From positions 162,355-226,354 of the forward strand of contig NZ_RJUO01000004.1 of the NCBI RefSeq assembly GCF_003752365.1: a stretch of 64,000 nt of DNA. The letters are read 5' to 3'. This stretch comes from Frondihabitans sp. PhB188 (lineage in GTDB: Bacteria > Actinomycetota > Actinomycetes > Actinomycetales > Microbacteriaceae). The notes beneath the pieces were generated by a model. It saw nothing but the letters and a program-made list of their open reading frames with translations, searched no databases and was not told the origin of the DNA. This document shows positions 1 through 7,643 of the stretch, piece after piece. Numbering within the stretch: position 1 is the stretch's first letter; each line of letters starts with the position of its first letter. The translations under genes were made by a program, and so were the position numbers.

Positions 1-100
1 ACCATTCTTCACCCAGGAACTGCCTTCCGGTGACCACTCCTCGCCGCCGGCCCCTCGCCGCCTGGGGCAATTCTGGGAGACGGCGCGCGACACTCCTCCC

Positions 101-850
101 ATGAGCACCCTCAGCCGCCCCCGCAGCCGTCACTCGACCAGGCCCGCCGTGCAGCGCAACCTCGTGACCCGGACGGTGCTGGGGGCTGCGGCTCTCGTCG
201 CCGTGTGCATCGTCGGGTTCGTCATCGTCTCGTCGCCCGCGCACTCGACCTTCGACCTCGGCGTCGACCAGTGGCTCAGTGCCCACCACGTGGCTCCCCT
301 GGTCGCGATCGCCACCGCCGTCCACTGGCTCCTCGATCCGCTGCAGGCGATCCTGCTGACCCTCGTCGCCGTCGTCGCCATCGCCCTCCGGACGCGCGAC
401 CTGCGCCGAGCCATCGGCTTCGGCGCCGTCGTGGCCGTCAGCTGGGTGCCGAGCGATCTGCTCAAGCTCGCCGTCGACCGGGCCCGACCCGCGGCGTCGT
501 CGCTGGCCCACCCGTTCACCCCGGCGCAGCTCGACCCGTCGTACCCGAGCGGCCACGTCGTCTTCGCAGCGTCGCTCGCCATAGCGGCCTTCCTGCTGCT
601 GCGCACGGGCGACCCCCGCCGCCCGGTCGTCGCCGTGATCGGGGCGGTGCTGGTCGCGGTCGTCGCGGGGAGCGTCCTCGTCATCGGCATCCATTTTCCG
701 AGCGACGTCATCGCGTCGATGGTGTGGGCGCTCGGGGCGACGACGCTGATCCGCGTCGCGTATCTCCGGTTCGTGGGGCCCTGGCTCGACTCGCGCTTCG
801 ACGAGATCACGAAGGGCCTGGCGTCGGTCGACGACGAGCTCGAGTCGTAG
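101..850 (+). CDS. PAP2-family membrane phosphatase
   Basis: A 249-residue polytopic membrane protein of the type 2 phosphatidic acid phosphatase superfamily, expected to remove phosphate from a lipid or isoprenoid phosphate at the membrane. Motif 1 (K122 to RP at 129-130) and motif 2 (PSGH, 149-152) are clear. Motif 3 is recognisable as GIHFPSD (H198, D202), but the arginine usually found just before it is replaced: the segment reads GSVLVIGIH. The first 25 residues are basic and precede a membrane span at about 25-45. A GACACT -10-like box ends 6 nt before the ATG, so the message may be leaderless. It converges on the SRAP gene with 9 nt between. The substrate cannot be read from sequence. 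Confidence 0.85.
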   Translation: MSTLSRPRSRHSTRPAVQRNLVTRTVLGAAALVAVCIVGFVIVSSPAHSTFDLGVDQWLSAHHVAPLVAIATAVHWLLDPLQAILLTLVAVVAIALRTRDLRRAIGFGAVVAVSWVPSDLLKLAVDRARPAASSLAHPFTPAQLDPSYPSGHVVFAASLAIAAFLLLRTGDPRRPVVAVIGAVLVAVVAGSVLVIGIHFPSDVIASMVWALGATTLIRVAYLRFVGPWLDSRFDEITKGLASVDDELES

Positions 851-859
851 GAGCCTCCG

Positions 860-1561
860 TCAGCCGAGCGGCTCGATCAGCTCGGGCCCGTTGTTCTTGA
901 CGCTGTTGGCCGCCTTCGAGACGGCGTAGTGCGCGAGGGTGTGCGCGACCTCGAGGCTCCGGGCGTCGAGCAGGGCGAGGGCGTCGTCGGCGCCGACCGC
1001 CGGGTCGAGCCAGGCGTCGTACGCGTCGGGTGTCAGGCAGGCGGGCATGCGGTCGTGGACCTCGCCGGGCGCGACGTGCGCGTCGCGGGTGATGATCGCC
1101 GTCGAGATCACCCACCGGTCGGGGTCGTCGTCGGCTTTCGACCTGTCGGGCCAGGCAGTGACGATGCCGGCCATTGCGAGGGCCCCGTCGGGCTCGTGGA
1201 TGTAGTGGGGCTGCTTGCCGTCGTCGGTCAGCACCCACTCGTAGTACCCCTGGGCCGGGATGATGCAGCGGCTCGACGCGAACGCCTTGCGGAACATCCC
1301 GCTCGTGGCGACGGTCTCGATCCGTGCGTTGATCGGCTGCGGGCGCTTCTTCAGGTCGGGGTACCACGCGGGCACGAAGCCCCACCGCGGCGTGGCCAGC
1401 TCACGCTCGCCGTGTCGGAGGCGGACGGCGGCGACCGGGTCGGTGGGCGCGACGTTGTACGACTCCACGAGGTCCGGCCCGGTGCTCGGCAGACTCAGTC
1501 CGCTCAGCAGATCGGGCAGGAGATCGGACGTGGCTCGGGCTACGACGAAGCGACCGCACAT
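860..1561 (-). CDS. SRAP-domain abasic-site crosslinking protein (YedK/HMCES family)
   Basis: A 233-residue SOS response-associated peptidase (SRAP) protein. Members form a thiazolidine crosslink between Cys2 and abasic sites in single-stranded DNA, shielding them during replication. The start is fixed by the family hallmark MCGRF, where Cys2 is exposed after removal of Met1. Other expected residues are present: N36 in YNVAPT, R80/E82 in NARIET, E109 in GYYEW and H169 in VHDRMP. Longer in-frame extension upstream runs through the ROK regulator on the other strand and is not real. Divergent from the ROK gene with an 81-nt spacer. No LexA box was recognised in the spacer. Confidence 0.93.
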   Translation of the reverse strand: MCGRFVVARATSDLLPDLLSGLSLPSTGPDLVESYNVAPTDPVAAVRLRHGERELATPRWGFVPAWYPDLKKRPQPINARIETVATSGMFRKAFASSRCIIPAQGYYEWVLTDDGKQPHYIHEPDGALAMAGIVTAWPDRSKADDDPDRWVISTAIITRDAHVAPGEVHDRMPACLTPDAYDAWLDPAVGADDALALLDARSLEVAHTLAHYAVSKAANSVKNNGPELIEPLG

Positions 1562-1642
1562 GCGGACAGTCTGCGCCCACCCTCCGACATCGGCTCGACG
1601 GGGGTTCTCGAGATAATGCGACTTATCCGCAATAATGGCCGC
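1562..1642. promoter_or_regulatory. divergent promoter region with imperfect inverted repeat
   Basis: The spacer between the divergent SRAP and ROK genes contains an AT-rich island (about 1611-1636) in otherwise GC-rich DNA. It reads ATAATGCG, then ACTTATC, then CGCAATAAT, an imperfect inverted repeat. AATAAT at 1631-1636 lies 6 nt before the ROK ATG and fits a leaderless -10 box. The inverted repeat overlaps it, as expected for an autoregulatory ROK operator; this role is inference. Confidence 0.5.
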
Positions 1643-2830
1643 ATGCCAGGTCTCGATCAGACGGCCGTGCGTCGCGTGAACACGGGCGTCGTGCTCCGCG
1701 CGCTCGCTGACGCCGACGCCGACGTCACTCTGCAGGAGCTGGTCTCGGCGACGGGACTGTCGCGCCGCACGATCGAGCTGATCCTCGGCGAGCTCGCCGC
1801 CGACGGGTGGGTCGCCCTGGCCGTGCCGACGGTCAGCGGCGGAGCCGGCCGACCGGCCAAGCGCTTCCGGTTCGAGTCGAGGCGCCTCGTCGTCGCGGCC
1901 GTCGTGCTCGACAGCCACAGCGCGGTGGCCGTCATCGCCGACCTCCGCGGGGGCGAGCTGGCGCGTGCGGCGGTGGCCCTTCCCGACGAGTCGCGCGATC
2001 CTGCGCTGACGGTCGCTCTCGCCTCCGACGCCGTTCGACGCGCCCTGGCCGAAGCGGGCGTGGCACCCGAGCGCCTGGCCGCCGGAACCGTCGCCGCCGG
2101 CGGCGTCATCGACGCGCGAGGCGTCGTGGGCCGGCTCGTCAACGCGCCGCTCTGGTCGGGGTTCGCGCTGGCTGCCGCCTTCGAGCAGGCGCTGGGCATC
2201 CCGTTCGCCGCCGAGAACGACGCCAACCTCGCCGCCCTGGCCGAGCACTGGGCGGGCGCGTCGATCGGCCGTCCCGACAGCGCCTGGCTGATCCTCGGCC
2301 ACCGCACCGGCGCGGGCTTCCTGCTCGGCGGCGAGATCCACCGCGGCCCCCGAGGCACCGCGGGCGAGCTCGTCGAGTCGCGGGTGCTGAACCTGCACGG
2401 CGTCCCCGACGAGGCGATCCGCTCCCTCACGTCGCCCATCGAGGCCGACCGGCGGCGCGCCCGCGAGGCCGTCGTCGCTGCGGCCGCGGGCGATCCCCGT
2501 GCCGTGAGCGACGCGCGGGCGTTCGCCGAGCAGATCGCCGACGTGATCGACGTGCTCACCTGGACGATCGCACCCGAGACGGTGGTGCTCGGGGGAGGGC
2601 TGGAGGTCGGCGCCGGCGTTCTGGTGCCTCTGGTGTCCGAGTTCCTGCGCGATCGCGGCACACCCGAGGTCGAGCTCGTCGCCACCCGCCTCGGCGGCGA
2701 GGCGCCACTCGTCGGGGCGATCCGGCGGGCCCTCGTCGACGTCGACTCGTGGCTGTACTCCGCACCCGGCGCGCAGCCGCCGCGATCATCCGAACCGAGC
2801 CGAGACGAACCACGGGAGCTACGCCGATGA
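1643..2830 (+). CDS. ROK-family transcriptional regulator
   Basis: A 395-residue NagC/XylR-type regulator. Residues about 12-60 form a winged helix-turn-helix (GLSRRTIELILGEL), followed by a ROK sugar-kinase fold from about residue 80 with a DNDANLAALAEHW-like segment and a C-terminal GGG(L)EVG motif. The usual ROK zinc motif (CxCGxxGC) is absent; the corresponding stretch reads RGPRGTAGELVESRV. The ATG at 1643 was chosen because it follows an AATAAT box by 6 nt and begins at conserved sequence; an in-frame ATG at 1616 lies inside the presumed promoter. Its stop overlaps the GMC oxidoreductase start (ATGA), so it probably controls that gene and the isomerase behind it. Confidence 0.85.
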   Translation: MPGLDQTAVRRVNTGVVLRALADADADVTLQELVSATGLSRRTIELILGELAADGWVALAVPTVSGGAGRPAKRFRFESRRLVVAAVVLDSHSAVAVIADLRGGELARAAVALPDESRDPALTVALASDAVRRALAEAGVAPERLAAGTVAAGGVIDARGVVGRLVNAPLWSGFALAAAFEQALGIPFAAENDANLAALAEHWAGASIGRPDSAWLILGHRTGAGFLLGGEIHRGPRGTAGELVESRVLNLHGVPDEAIRSLTSPIEADRRRAREAVVAAAAGDPRAVSDARAFAEQIADVIDVLTWTIAPETVVLGGGLEVGAGVLVPLVSEFLRDRGTPEVELVATRLGGEAPLVGAIRRALVDVDSWLYSAPGAQPPRSSEPSRDEPRELRR

Positions 2831-4261
2831 CCGAACCCGACCTTCCCGCCGACTACCTGGTGATCGGCAGCGGGATCATGGGCAGCATCGTCGCCCGGCA
2901 GATCCGCGCGGCCGAGCCCTCGGCGACCATCGTGATGGTCGACGGCGGTCGGCCGATCGGGGCCCGCGGCGGCGTGCACCTGCACGACGTGGCCGAACCC
3001 GAGATCTGGGAGCTCTACAACTCCCGCGTCGAGAGCGGCATCCAGGGCTTCTACGCCGGCGCCGCACCCGTGCTCTCGACGGCTCGCGGCGTCTCGGACC
3101 TCGAGTCGGGCATGCACCTGCTGTCGACCCTCGGCGAGCACTCCGGCGCGATGCCGAACGCCGCGGCCGCCTGGAACGTCGGCGGCATGGGCTCGCACTG
3201 GACTGCGGCGACGCCGTGGCCGTGGGGCCACGAGGTGTTCGGCGAGGGCGAGCCGTGGCGGGCCGACCTCGAGACCGCGCGCACGGCCCTCGGCGTGACC
3301 GCCCCGGCGCTCGGCCCGACCGCCGTCGGCGAGCGGCCTGCTCGCCCGCACAGGCCCCGCGACGATCTTCCCTCCGATCGCCGACGGCGGGGCGCACTTC
3401 ACTCTGCTCGCAGGAACTCAGGCGACCGCCATCGAGCACGACGGAACGCGGGCCCGTGGAGCCCGGCTCCGCGACACGGCCACGGGTGCGGAGCGCTTCG
3501 TCGCGGCCCGCGCCGTCGTCGTGTGCGCCGACACCTTCCGCACGCCGCAGCTCCTGTTCGCATCGGGCATCCGGCCGCCGGCGCTCGGCCGGTACCTGAA
3601 CGAGCACGCCTTCCTGACCGGGCGCGTGCTGCTCGACCTCGAGCGCTTCGGCCTCACGCGGGCCGACCTGCCTCCGGTGCGCGGCGGGGAGTTCGCGACG
3701 GACTCGCTGTGGCTTCCGCAGAACGGCGCCGAGCAGCCGTTCCACGGGCAGATCATGAACACCACCTATGTCGACGACGGCGGCGCCGCGCTCGCCCACT
3801 CGGTCGGCCTGTCGCTCTACACACCCGTCGAGTCGCGGGCCGAGAACCGCGTCGTCTTCCGTGACGACGATCTCGACCTGACCGGGATGCCCCGCTTCTC
3901 GATCGAGTTCTCGTACAGCGACGCCGACCTCGCCCTAGTCGAGGCGGCCCGCGTCGAGATGGCGCGCGTCGCCGCGGCCTTCGGCGCCTTCGACCCCGAC
4001 ACGGAGTCGGCACTGCTCCTTCCGGGCTCGTCGCTGCACCAGACCGGGACCGTCCGACTCGGTCCGGTCGACGACGGTACGTCCGTCTGCGACCCCGACG
4101 GCCGGGTGTGGGACTTCGACAACCTCTTCGTCGCCGGCAACGGCGTGATCCCGACCGCCGTCGTCGCGAACACCACGCTGACCGGGGCCGTCACCGCCGT
4201 GCGTGCCGCGCGCGCCGCCCGCCGCGTGGTCGCCGGTGCGGCCGCAGCGCCCCTCGTCTGA
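2827..4261 (+). pseudogene. GMC-family FAD oxidoreductase (pyranose oxidase-like), frameshifted
   Basis: Two reading frames together encode a glucose-methanol-choline oxidoreductase resembling bacterial pyranose oxidase/C-glycoside 3-oxidases. The first frame (2827 to about 3334) has the FAD-binding GSGIMG at residues 14-19 and WNVGGMGSHW. The second frame (about 3335-4261) has the CADTFRTPQLL segment, SSLHQTGTVRLG and the C-terminal VAGNGVIPTAVVANTTLTG. The switch from frame 1 to frame 2 falls near GERP/GLLARTG. The joined product would be about 478 residues, short for the family, and the middle of the substrate domain seems missing, so an out-of-frame deletion is likelier than a single miscalled base. 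The start overlaps the ROK stop (ATGA). The product is probably inactive unless this is a sequence error. Confidence 0.75.
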
Positions 4262-4324
4262 CCCGCGCCCCTCGTCTGACCCGCACCACTCGTCTGACCC
4301 GCACCACTCGTCTGACCCGCATTG
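4253..4324 (+). repeat. 18-bp tandem repeat, four copies, spanning the GMC stop codon
   Basis: Four copies of a unit close to CTCGTCTGACCCGCACCA begin at 4253, 4271, 4289 and 4307. The first copy supplies the stop codon of the oxidoreductase frame (TGA at 4259-4261), and the others fill the spacer before the isomerase. Copies 2 and 3 are identical; copies 1 and 4 differ at the end. The period is a multiple of 3, and every copy carries TGA in the register used for termination. Confidence 0.9.
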
Positions 4325-4383
4325 GCCCGGCCGACGTCGCCGCCGCCCGGGGTCGCACCCACCGCCCTACCGAGGAGAACCGC

Positions 4384-5349
4384 ATGACTGCCATCCCCGT
4401 CCGCCAGAACCGCATCGCGCTCAACGCGATCCAGTGGATCAACATCAAGGCCGACCCGACGAACCCCGACAGCGAAGACCTCTGGCGCTACGCCGACCCG
4501 ACGTTCCGCGCCGACTACCCCGGCGTCCTGGCCGAGATCCGCCGCTCGGGCTTCTCGGCCGTGATGATGGAGGTCCTCGCAACCCAGACGCTGCAGGACT
4601 TCGGCCGCATGATCGCCGACTCCGGCCTCGAGCTGGCACCCGGCTACGTCGGGGTCCCCATCCCGCGCGACCACGGCGTGACCCTGGCCAAGGGAACCGG
4701 CGAGCGGATCCGGTGGTTCGACCTCGTCCGCCGCCGCGCCGAGGAGTCGAACACGGTCGGCCTGGAGACGGTGTTCATCGCGCCCGAGGTCTCGTGGGAG
4801 CCCGGCTTCGTCCGCACCCTCGACGCGGTCGGAGTCGGCGCCGGGTTCGATCAGGGGCGCCTCGACGAGCAGATCGAGTTCGTCGGCGAGGCGGCGTCGA
4901 TCCTGCAGGCCGAGGGCGTGCGTGCCGGCCTGCACAACCACGTCGGAACCTGGATCGAGACCGAGGACGAGATCGAGCAGACCCTCGCGGCGATCCCGGC
5001 CGACCTGCTCGGCGCCTCGTTCGACATCGGCCACCTCGCCTGGGCCGGCATCGACCCGGTCGAGATGATCATGCGCCACAGCGACCGAGTCGTCGACCTC
5101 CACATCAAGGACCTCGACATGGCCATCGCCGATGCCAGCCGCGAGACGCCGACCTCCTACCGGAAGGCGACCGACTCGGGCATCTTCCTCGAGCCGGGCC
5201 TCGGCACCCTCGACATCGTCGGTTCTCTCGCGGCCCTCCCCGCCGACTTCGACGGCTGGGTGATCGTCGAGGTCGACCGCGCGAGTATGGACCCGAGCGC
5301 CTCCGCCGACGTCAGCTGGAAGTGGGTCGCCGAGAACGTCCCGGCGTAG
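4384..5349 (+). CDS. sugar phosphate isomerase/epimerase-like TIM barrel protein
   Basis: A 321-residue xylose isomerase-like TIM barrel (AP endonuclease 2 fold). Visible metal and substrate positions are those expected of the fold: LHNHVG (about 180-186), FDIGHLAW (about 206-213), VDLHIKDLD (about 238-246) and IVEVD near the C terminus. A good ribosome site (GAGGAG) precedes the ATG. It follows the oxidoreductase in the ROK-controlled cluster. Pairing of a pyranose oxidase-like GMC enzyme with such a barrel is seen in C-glycoside and 3-keto-glycoside degradation, so a 3-keto-sugar isomerase or lyase role is plausible. The small partner subunit of known C-glycoside lyases is not present here. 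Confidence 0.8.
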   Translation: MTAIPVRQNRIALNAIQWINIKADPTNPDSEDLWRYADPTFRADYPGVLAEIRRSGFSAVMMEVLATQTLQDFGRMIADSGLELAPGYVGVPIPRDHGVTLAKGTGERIRWFDLVRRRAEESNTVGLETVFIAPEVSWEPGFVRTLDAVGVGAGFDQGRLDEQIEFVGEAASILQAEGVRAGLHNHVGTWIETEDEIEQTLAAIPADLLGASFDIGHLAWAGIDPVEMIMRHSDRVVDLHIKDLDMAIADASRETPTSYRKATDSGIFLEPGLGTLDIVGSLAALPADFDGWVIVEVDRASMDPSASADVSWKWVAENVPA

Positions 5350-5393
5350 GGTCCGGTGCTGTGGCAGCGCGGATCGAGTGCTTGACTGACGTC

Positions 5394-6230
5394 ATGACAC
5401 CGACCCTCGCCATCACCGGCTCCACCGGCAACATCGGCGGCGCCGTCGCTCGAGCGCTCGCGGAGACCGGGCTCGCCCAGCGCCTGATCGTCCGGACGCC
5501 GTCGCGCGCCCCCGAACTCCCCGCCGCGTCGATCGCCGTCGCGACGTACGGCGACCACGCCGCCTCGATCGCAGCTCTGCAGGGCATCGACGTGCTGCTC
5601 ATGGTGTCCGCAGCGGAGGCCCCCGACCGGCTGGCGCAGCACCTCGACTTCGTCGACTCCGCCGTCGAGGCCGGCGTCGGCCACATCGTCTACACGTCCT
5701 TCGTCGGAGCCGCCGAAGACGCCGTCTTCACGCTGGCGCGCGACCACTGGGCGACCGAGCAGCGCATCCGCGAGTCGGGGGCGGCGTTCACGATCCTCCG
5801 CGACAGCTTCTACCTCGACTTCGTGCCCGAGCTCGTCGGAGACGACGGAGTCATCCGCGGGCCGGCCGGCGAGGGCCGCATGTCGGCGGTCGCCCGGGCC
5901 GACGTCGCCGCCGTCGCGACGGCCGTGCTGCGCGACCCGGCCGCTCACGCCGGAGCCACCTACGAGCTCACCGGCCCCGAGGCGTTCTCGCTCGCCGAGG
6001 CCGCCGCGGTGCTCTCGAGCGCCACCGGCCGCACCGTGACATTCCACGACGAGACCCTCGACGAGGCGTACGAGTCGCGCCAGCAGTGGAACCCCGAGCC
6101 GTGGCAGGCCGACGCCTGGGTGTCGACCTACACCTCCATCGCCTCGGGCGAGCTGGAGGCCGTGTCGGGCGACGTCGAGCGCGTCACCGGTCGTGCCCCG
6201 CTCTCGCTCGGGCAGTTCCTGCGCCTCTGA
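5394..6230 (+). CDS. NmrA/SDR-like NAD(P)-binding oxidoreductase
   Basis: A 278-residue atypical short-chain dehydrogenase of the NmrA/QorB type. The N terminus has the dinucleotide-binding pattern GSTGNIGGAVARAL (about residues 8-21), and YTSFVGA and LRDSFYLDF match the quinone oxidoreductase-like subgroup. The classical YxxxK pair of SDR enzymes is not evident, so it may be a redox sensor or a quinone reductase. The ATG at 5394 places the glycine-rich loop at the usual distance; an in-frame GTG at 5361 would add 11 residues. It lies 44 nt after the isomerase and ends at a palindromic element. Confidence 0.78.
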   Translation: MTPTLAITGSTGNIGGAVARALAETGLAQRLIVRTPSRAPELPAASIAVATYGDHAASIAALQGIDVLLMVSAAEAPDRLAQHLDFVDSAVEAGVGHIVYTSFVGAAEDAVFTLARDHWATEQRIRESGAAFTILRDSFYLDFVPELVGDDGVIRGPAGEGRMSAVARADVAAVATAVLRDPAAHAGATYELTGPEAFSLAEAAAVLSSATGRTVTFHDETLDEAYESRQQWNPEPWQADAWVSTYTSIASGELEAVSGDVERVTGRAPLSLGQFLRL

Positions 6231-6240
6231 CGCCAGTCAG

Positions 6241-6304
6241 CCCCGCCGAATCGGCACGACCCCGTCTGCGCGCAGGAGGGATCGAGCCGAAACGGCGGGC
6301 ACAA
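6241..6304. repeat. intergenic palindromic element, copy A
   Basis: This is one of three related elements in the window (others at 19463-19531 and 31147-31205). It opens with CCCGCCGAATCGGCACGAC and closes with GATCGAGCCGAAACGGCGGG, so its ends are inverted repeats that can pair over about 17 bp, each with an inner GCCGAWTCGGC-like palindrome. It lies between convergent genes and could end transcription in both directions. There is no T-tract, so Rho-independent strength is uncertain. Confidence 0.7.
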
Positions 6305-6311
6305 GCGCGAG

Positions 6312-6356
6312 CGCAAGAACGCGGGGCGCAGGAACGCGGGTCGCAGGAACGCGGGT
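6312..6356. repeat. 15-bp tandem repeat, three copies, abutting the MFS stop codon
   Basis: Three copies of CGCAGGAACGCGGGT (first copy CGCAAGAACGCGGGG) run head to tail from 6312 to 6356 and stop exactly at the reverse-strand stop codon of the MFS gene. The CGCAGGAAC core is shared with the reverse complement of the dispersed 14-mer GAGTTCCTGCGCCC. Confidence 0.9.
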
Positions 6357-7643
6357 CTACCGCACCTTCCGCGCCGAGAGCACCCCGCTCACGCCGAGGA
6401 CCAGCACCGAGACGAACACGACGATCATCGGCGCAGCCCACGAGCGGGTCGCGTCGTGCACGCCGCCCACCACGAGCGGGCCGAGCGACGCGAGCGCGTA
6501 GCCGCCGCCCTGCACGAGCGCGGACAGCCGCCGGGCCTCGACGTCGCTCGTGACCATCCGCACGATGATGATGAAGACGATGGTGATGCCGCCGCCCTGG
6601 GCGATCCCGCCGAACAGCGACCAGACGAACCAGAGCTGCGGGGCGAAGAGCAGCCCGAGCGGCATGAACAGCCAGAGGGTCGCGACCAGCCCGATGATGT
6701 ACACGGGCCGCCAGCGGAGCGACAGCAGGGGCACGCCGAGCGCCCCGACGACGGCGAGGATCTGGAAGATCGACGAGCTCGCGCCGGCCCCGGCCCGCGA
6801 GAGGCCGACCTCGTCGTGCAGCAGGGTGGGGATCCAGGCGGTGAGGCCGTAGTAGCCGAACGCCTGGCCGGCGAAGGCGAGGGTGAGGCCCCAGGTCGAC
6901 CAGCGCCTGAAGAGCGAGGTCGTCGGCGGCCGGGCGCCGGCGCTGACCACCGGGATGCTCGCGGTGATGACTTCGACCGGGCCCGTCAGGAGTTCCTGCG
7001 CCCGGTTCTCGCCGGTGCCGCGGAGGGCCGAGCGGAATCCGATGGCGACGATCCAGACGGCGCCGGCGATGATCGCGAACGATCCCCAGACCACCAGGGC
7101 GAGGGGCCAGCCGGTGGATGCCGCCAGCGGCGCGGTGCCGAGCGACGTGATCATCGAGCCGACGTTGAGAGCCGACGTGTAGACGCCGGTGATGAAGCCG
7201 GCGCGCTCGGGCGAGAAGTCGCGGCGGATGATGACCGGGAGCACGACGTTGCCGACGGTGATCGAGACGCCGATCACGATGGTTCCGACGATGAGCCAGG
7301 TCTGGGTGCCGAGCGAGCGGAGGATGGTGCCGACGACGATCCCCAGCAGGCCGACCGTGACGGCGCGCTCGGCGCCGAGGCGGCCGATGACCGCCGACGC
7401 GAGCGGGCTGGCGACGGCGAAGCAGAGCACGGGGATGCTCGTCAGCAGGCCCGCGACGAGGGCCCCGAGCGCGAGGTCGGACTTGATGTCGTCGAGCACG
7501 GGCGCCGTGGCGACGATGGGGCCGCGCAGGTTGAGAGCGATCAAGACGATCGCGAGGGTCAGCAGCCAGGCGGCCGGCGACTTCGCGGCGCGACGGACGG
7601 CGTCGCCTGTGCGGCCGCCGCCAGTCGAATCGGCCGCGCTCAT
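6357..7643 (-). CDS. MFS transporter, CynX/NimT type
   Basis: A 428-residue, 12-span major facilitator. The sequence LNLRGPIVATAPVLDDI in the first span region and VGNVVLPVIIRRDFS near span 4-5 are typical of the CynX/NimT (cyanate/nitroimidazole) branch. A central cytoplasmic loop of about 45 residues separates the two six-helix halves. Its ATG overlaps the stop of the upstream HAD phosphatase gene (ATGA), so the two are translationally coupled. The gene ends directly at a 15-bp tandem repeat. The substrate is unknown; members export or import small organic anions and drugs. Confidence 0.87.
   Translation of the reverse strand: MSAADSTGGGRTGDAVRRAAKSPAAWLLTLAIVLIALNLRGPIVATAPVLDDIKSDLALGALVAGLLTSIPVLCFAVASPLASAVIGRLGAERAVTVGLLGIVVGTILRSLGTQTWLIVGTIVIGVSITVGNVVLPVIIRRDFSPERAGFITGVYTSALNVGSMITSLGTAPLAASTGWPLALVVWGSFAIIAGAVWIVAIGFRSALRGTGENRAQELLTGPVEVITASIPVVSAGARPPTTSLFRRWSTWGLTLAFAGQAFGYYGLTAWIPTLLHDEVGLSRAGAGASSSIFQILAVVGALGVPLLSLRWRPVYIIGLVATLWLFMPLGLLFAPQLWFVWSLFGGIAQGGGITIVFIIIVRMVTSDVEARRLSALVQGGGYALASLGPLVVGGVHDATRSWAAPMIVVFVSVLVLGVSGVLSARKVR

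Noticed and set aside
860-2398. SRAP gene extended to 512 codons
   Set aside because: The family requires Cys2 directly after the start Met; MCGRF begins at 1561, and the extension is antisense to the ROK gene.
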